A stretch of 16,061 nucleotides of DNA from JBOGJI01 sp050747865 (GTDB taxonomy: Bacteria; Acidobacteriota; Thermoanaerobaculia; Multivoradales; JAHEKO01). The translations under genes and the position numbers were made by a program. This document shows positions 15,765 through 16,061 of this stretch, piece after piece. The notes under the pieces are model-generated. The model did no database searches. It was given only the letters and a program-made list of their open reading frames with translations, and had not been told where the DNA came from. The DNA is taken from NCBI GenBank assembly GCA_050747865.1, contig JBOGJI010000243.1, positions 1 through 16,061 of the forward strand, given 5' to 3'. Numbering within the stretch: the first letter of the stretch is position 1; each line of letters opens with the position of its first letter.

Positions 15765-15865
15765 GTTGCGGCGGCGTGGGGCCTTCTGGTAGGAGCCGCG
15801 ACGCGGGCGATGCTTTGTATCGTCAAGGAGCGGCGACACCGCAGAAGGCCCCACGCCGCCGCAAC
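15765..15865. repeat. Perfect 24-bp inverted repeat around a REP-like core (MITE/BIME-like element)
   Basis: Arms at 15765-15788 and 15842-15865 are exact reverse complements over 24 bases, separated by 53 bp. The core begins GTAGGAGCCGCGACGCGG (15789-15806): a GTAG tetranucleotide followed by the stem CCGC/GCGG, like the REP units mobilised by REP-associated tyrosine transposases. A second short stem CGAT/ATCG sits at 15808-15822. Total size is 101 bp and there is no coding capacity. Confidence 0.7.
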
Positions 15866-16061
15866 CCGAAGGGCGCCAGGGGGTTCTCGGCCGTCTGCGG
15901 CGTCGCTCGTCGGTTTCATACCAGGGGTATGCGCCCTCGTCGCTCCTTCCATGGGCAGCGATGTCAAGTGTACATCTCCGCCACTCACTCGACGGACTTG
16001 CCGTCGAGCGTCCCAGTCCGCGCAATCGTTGACGATCGCTACGGCCAGCGCGGTGCTGCGA

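Larger units (their letters stand above)
15563..16061. other. Gene-poor, palindrome-rich right end
   Basis: No reading frame here has convincing protein character; the open frames are arginine- and proline-rich shadows across repeats. The stretch holds small palindromes (GGCGGG/CCCGCC at 15604-15619, CCTCCCGGGAGG at 15641-15652), the large hairpin at 15665-15710, the dodecamer GGGGTCAGAGCC at 15728-15739, the 24-bp inverted repeat at 15765-15865, and hairpins CATACC/GGTATG (15917-15931) and CTCGACGG/CCGTCGAG (15988-16008). The density of symmetry suggests REP- or MITE-like repeats. Confidence 0.6.

Noticed and set aside
15521..16025. Open frames of 155 and 97 residues on the minus strand at the right end
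   Set aside because: They run through the 24-bp inverted repeat and other palindromes, are arginine/proline-rich and lack family signatures; at most repeat-derived.

Overview
This is a GC-rich (roughly two-thirds GC by eye) bacterial chromosomal segment with tightly packed genes on both strands. Vegetative promoters of the TTGACR-17-TAnnnT type, strong purine-rich ribosome binding sites, lipoprotein signals and a TonB C-terminal-domain protein suggest a Gram-negative-type bacterium. The fused E1 alpha/beta dehydrogenase, B12-dependent ribonucleotide reductase and repeat-rich spacers would fit Acidobacteriota or a similar soil or sediment phylum, but that placement is a guess from gene style.

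Layout. Positions 42-3169 (+): a macro-domain ADP-ribose hydrolase, arginyl-tRNA synthetase (argS) and a small single-pass membrane protein with a Cache-like periplasmic part. Positions 3177-5222 (-): a fused 2-oxo acid dehydrogenase E1. Positions 5223-5401: a divergent control region with two NrdR boxes 32 bp apart. Positions 5402-8188 (+): class II ribonucleotide reductase nrdJ. Positions 8229-8630 (+): a lipoprotein with a TonB-type C-terminal domain. Positions 8705-9411 (-): a VapBC-type toxin-antitoxin pair whose promoter diverges from that of thiC. Positions 9499-11090 (+): a TPP riboswitch and thiC. Positions 11087-11389: a promoter overlapping the thiC stop codon, a possible 32-residue ORF and a structured spacer ending in hairpins. 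Positions 11376-13681 (-): a VanZ-like membrane protein and two small secreted or lipoproteins. Positions 13839-15458 (-): a LysM / phage-tail-lysozyme / LysM-LysM / M23-like protein with its own promoter and terminator. Positions 15563-16061: no convincing gene, but several strong hairpins and a perfect 24-bp inverted repeat around a REP-like core.

How the parts connect. Cofactor metabolism is a mild theme: thiC makes the pyrimidine half of thiamine, and thiamine diphosphate is the cofactor of the E1 dehydrogenase nearby. NrdJ supplies deoxynucleotides using adenosylcobalamin, and its promoter carries the expected NrdR operators. The least explained parts are the transcript-like unit after thiC, a codon-usage island over the nrdJ active site, the unsecreted-looking multidomain muralytic protein, and the palindrome-rich right end. 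I found no clear new defence system or biosynthetic cluster.
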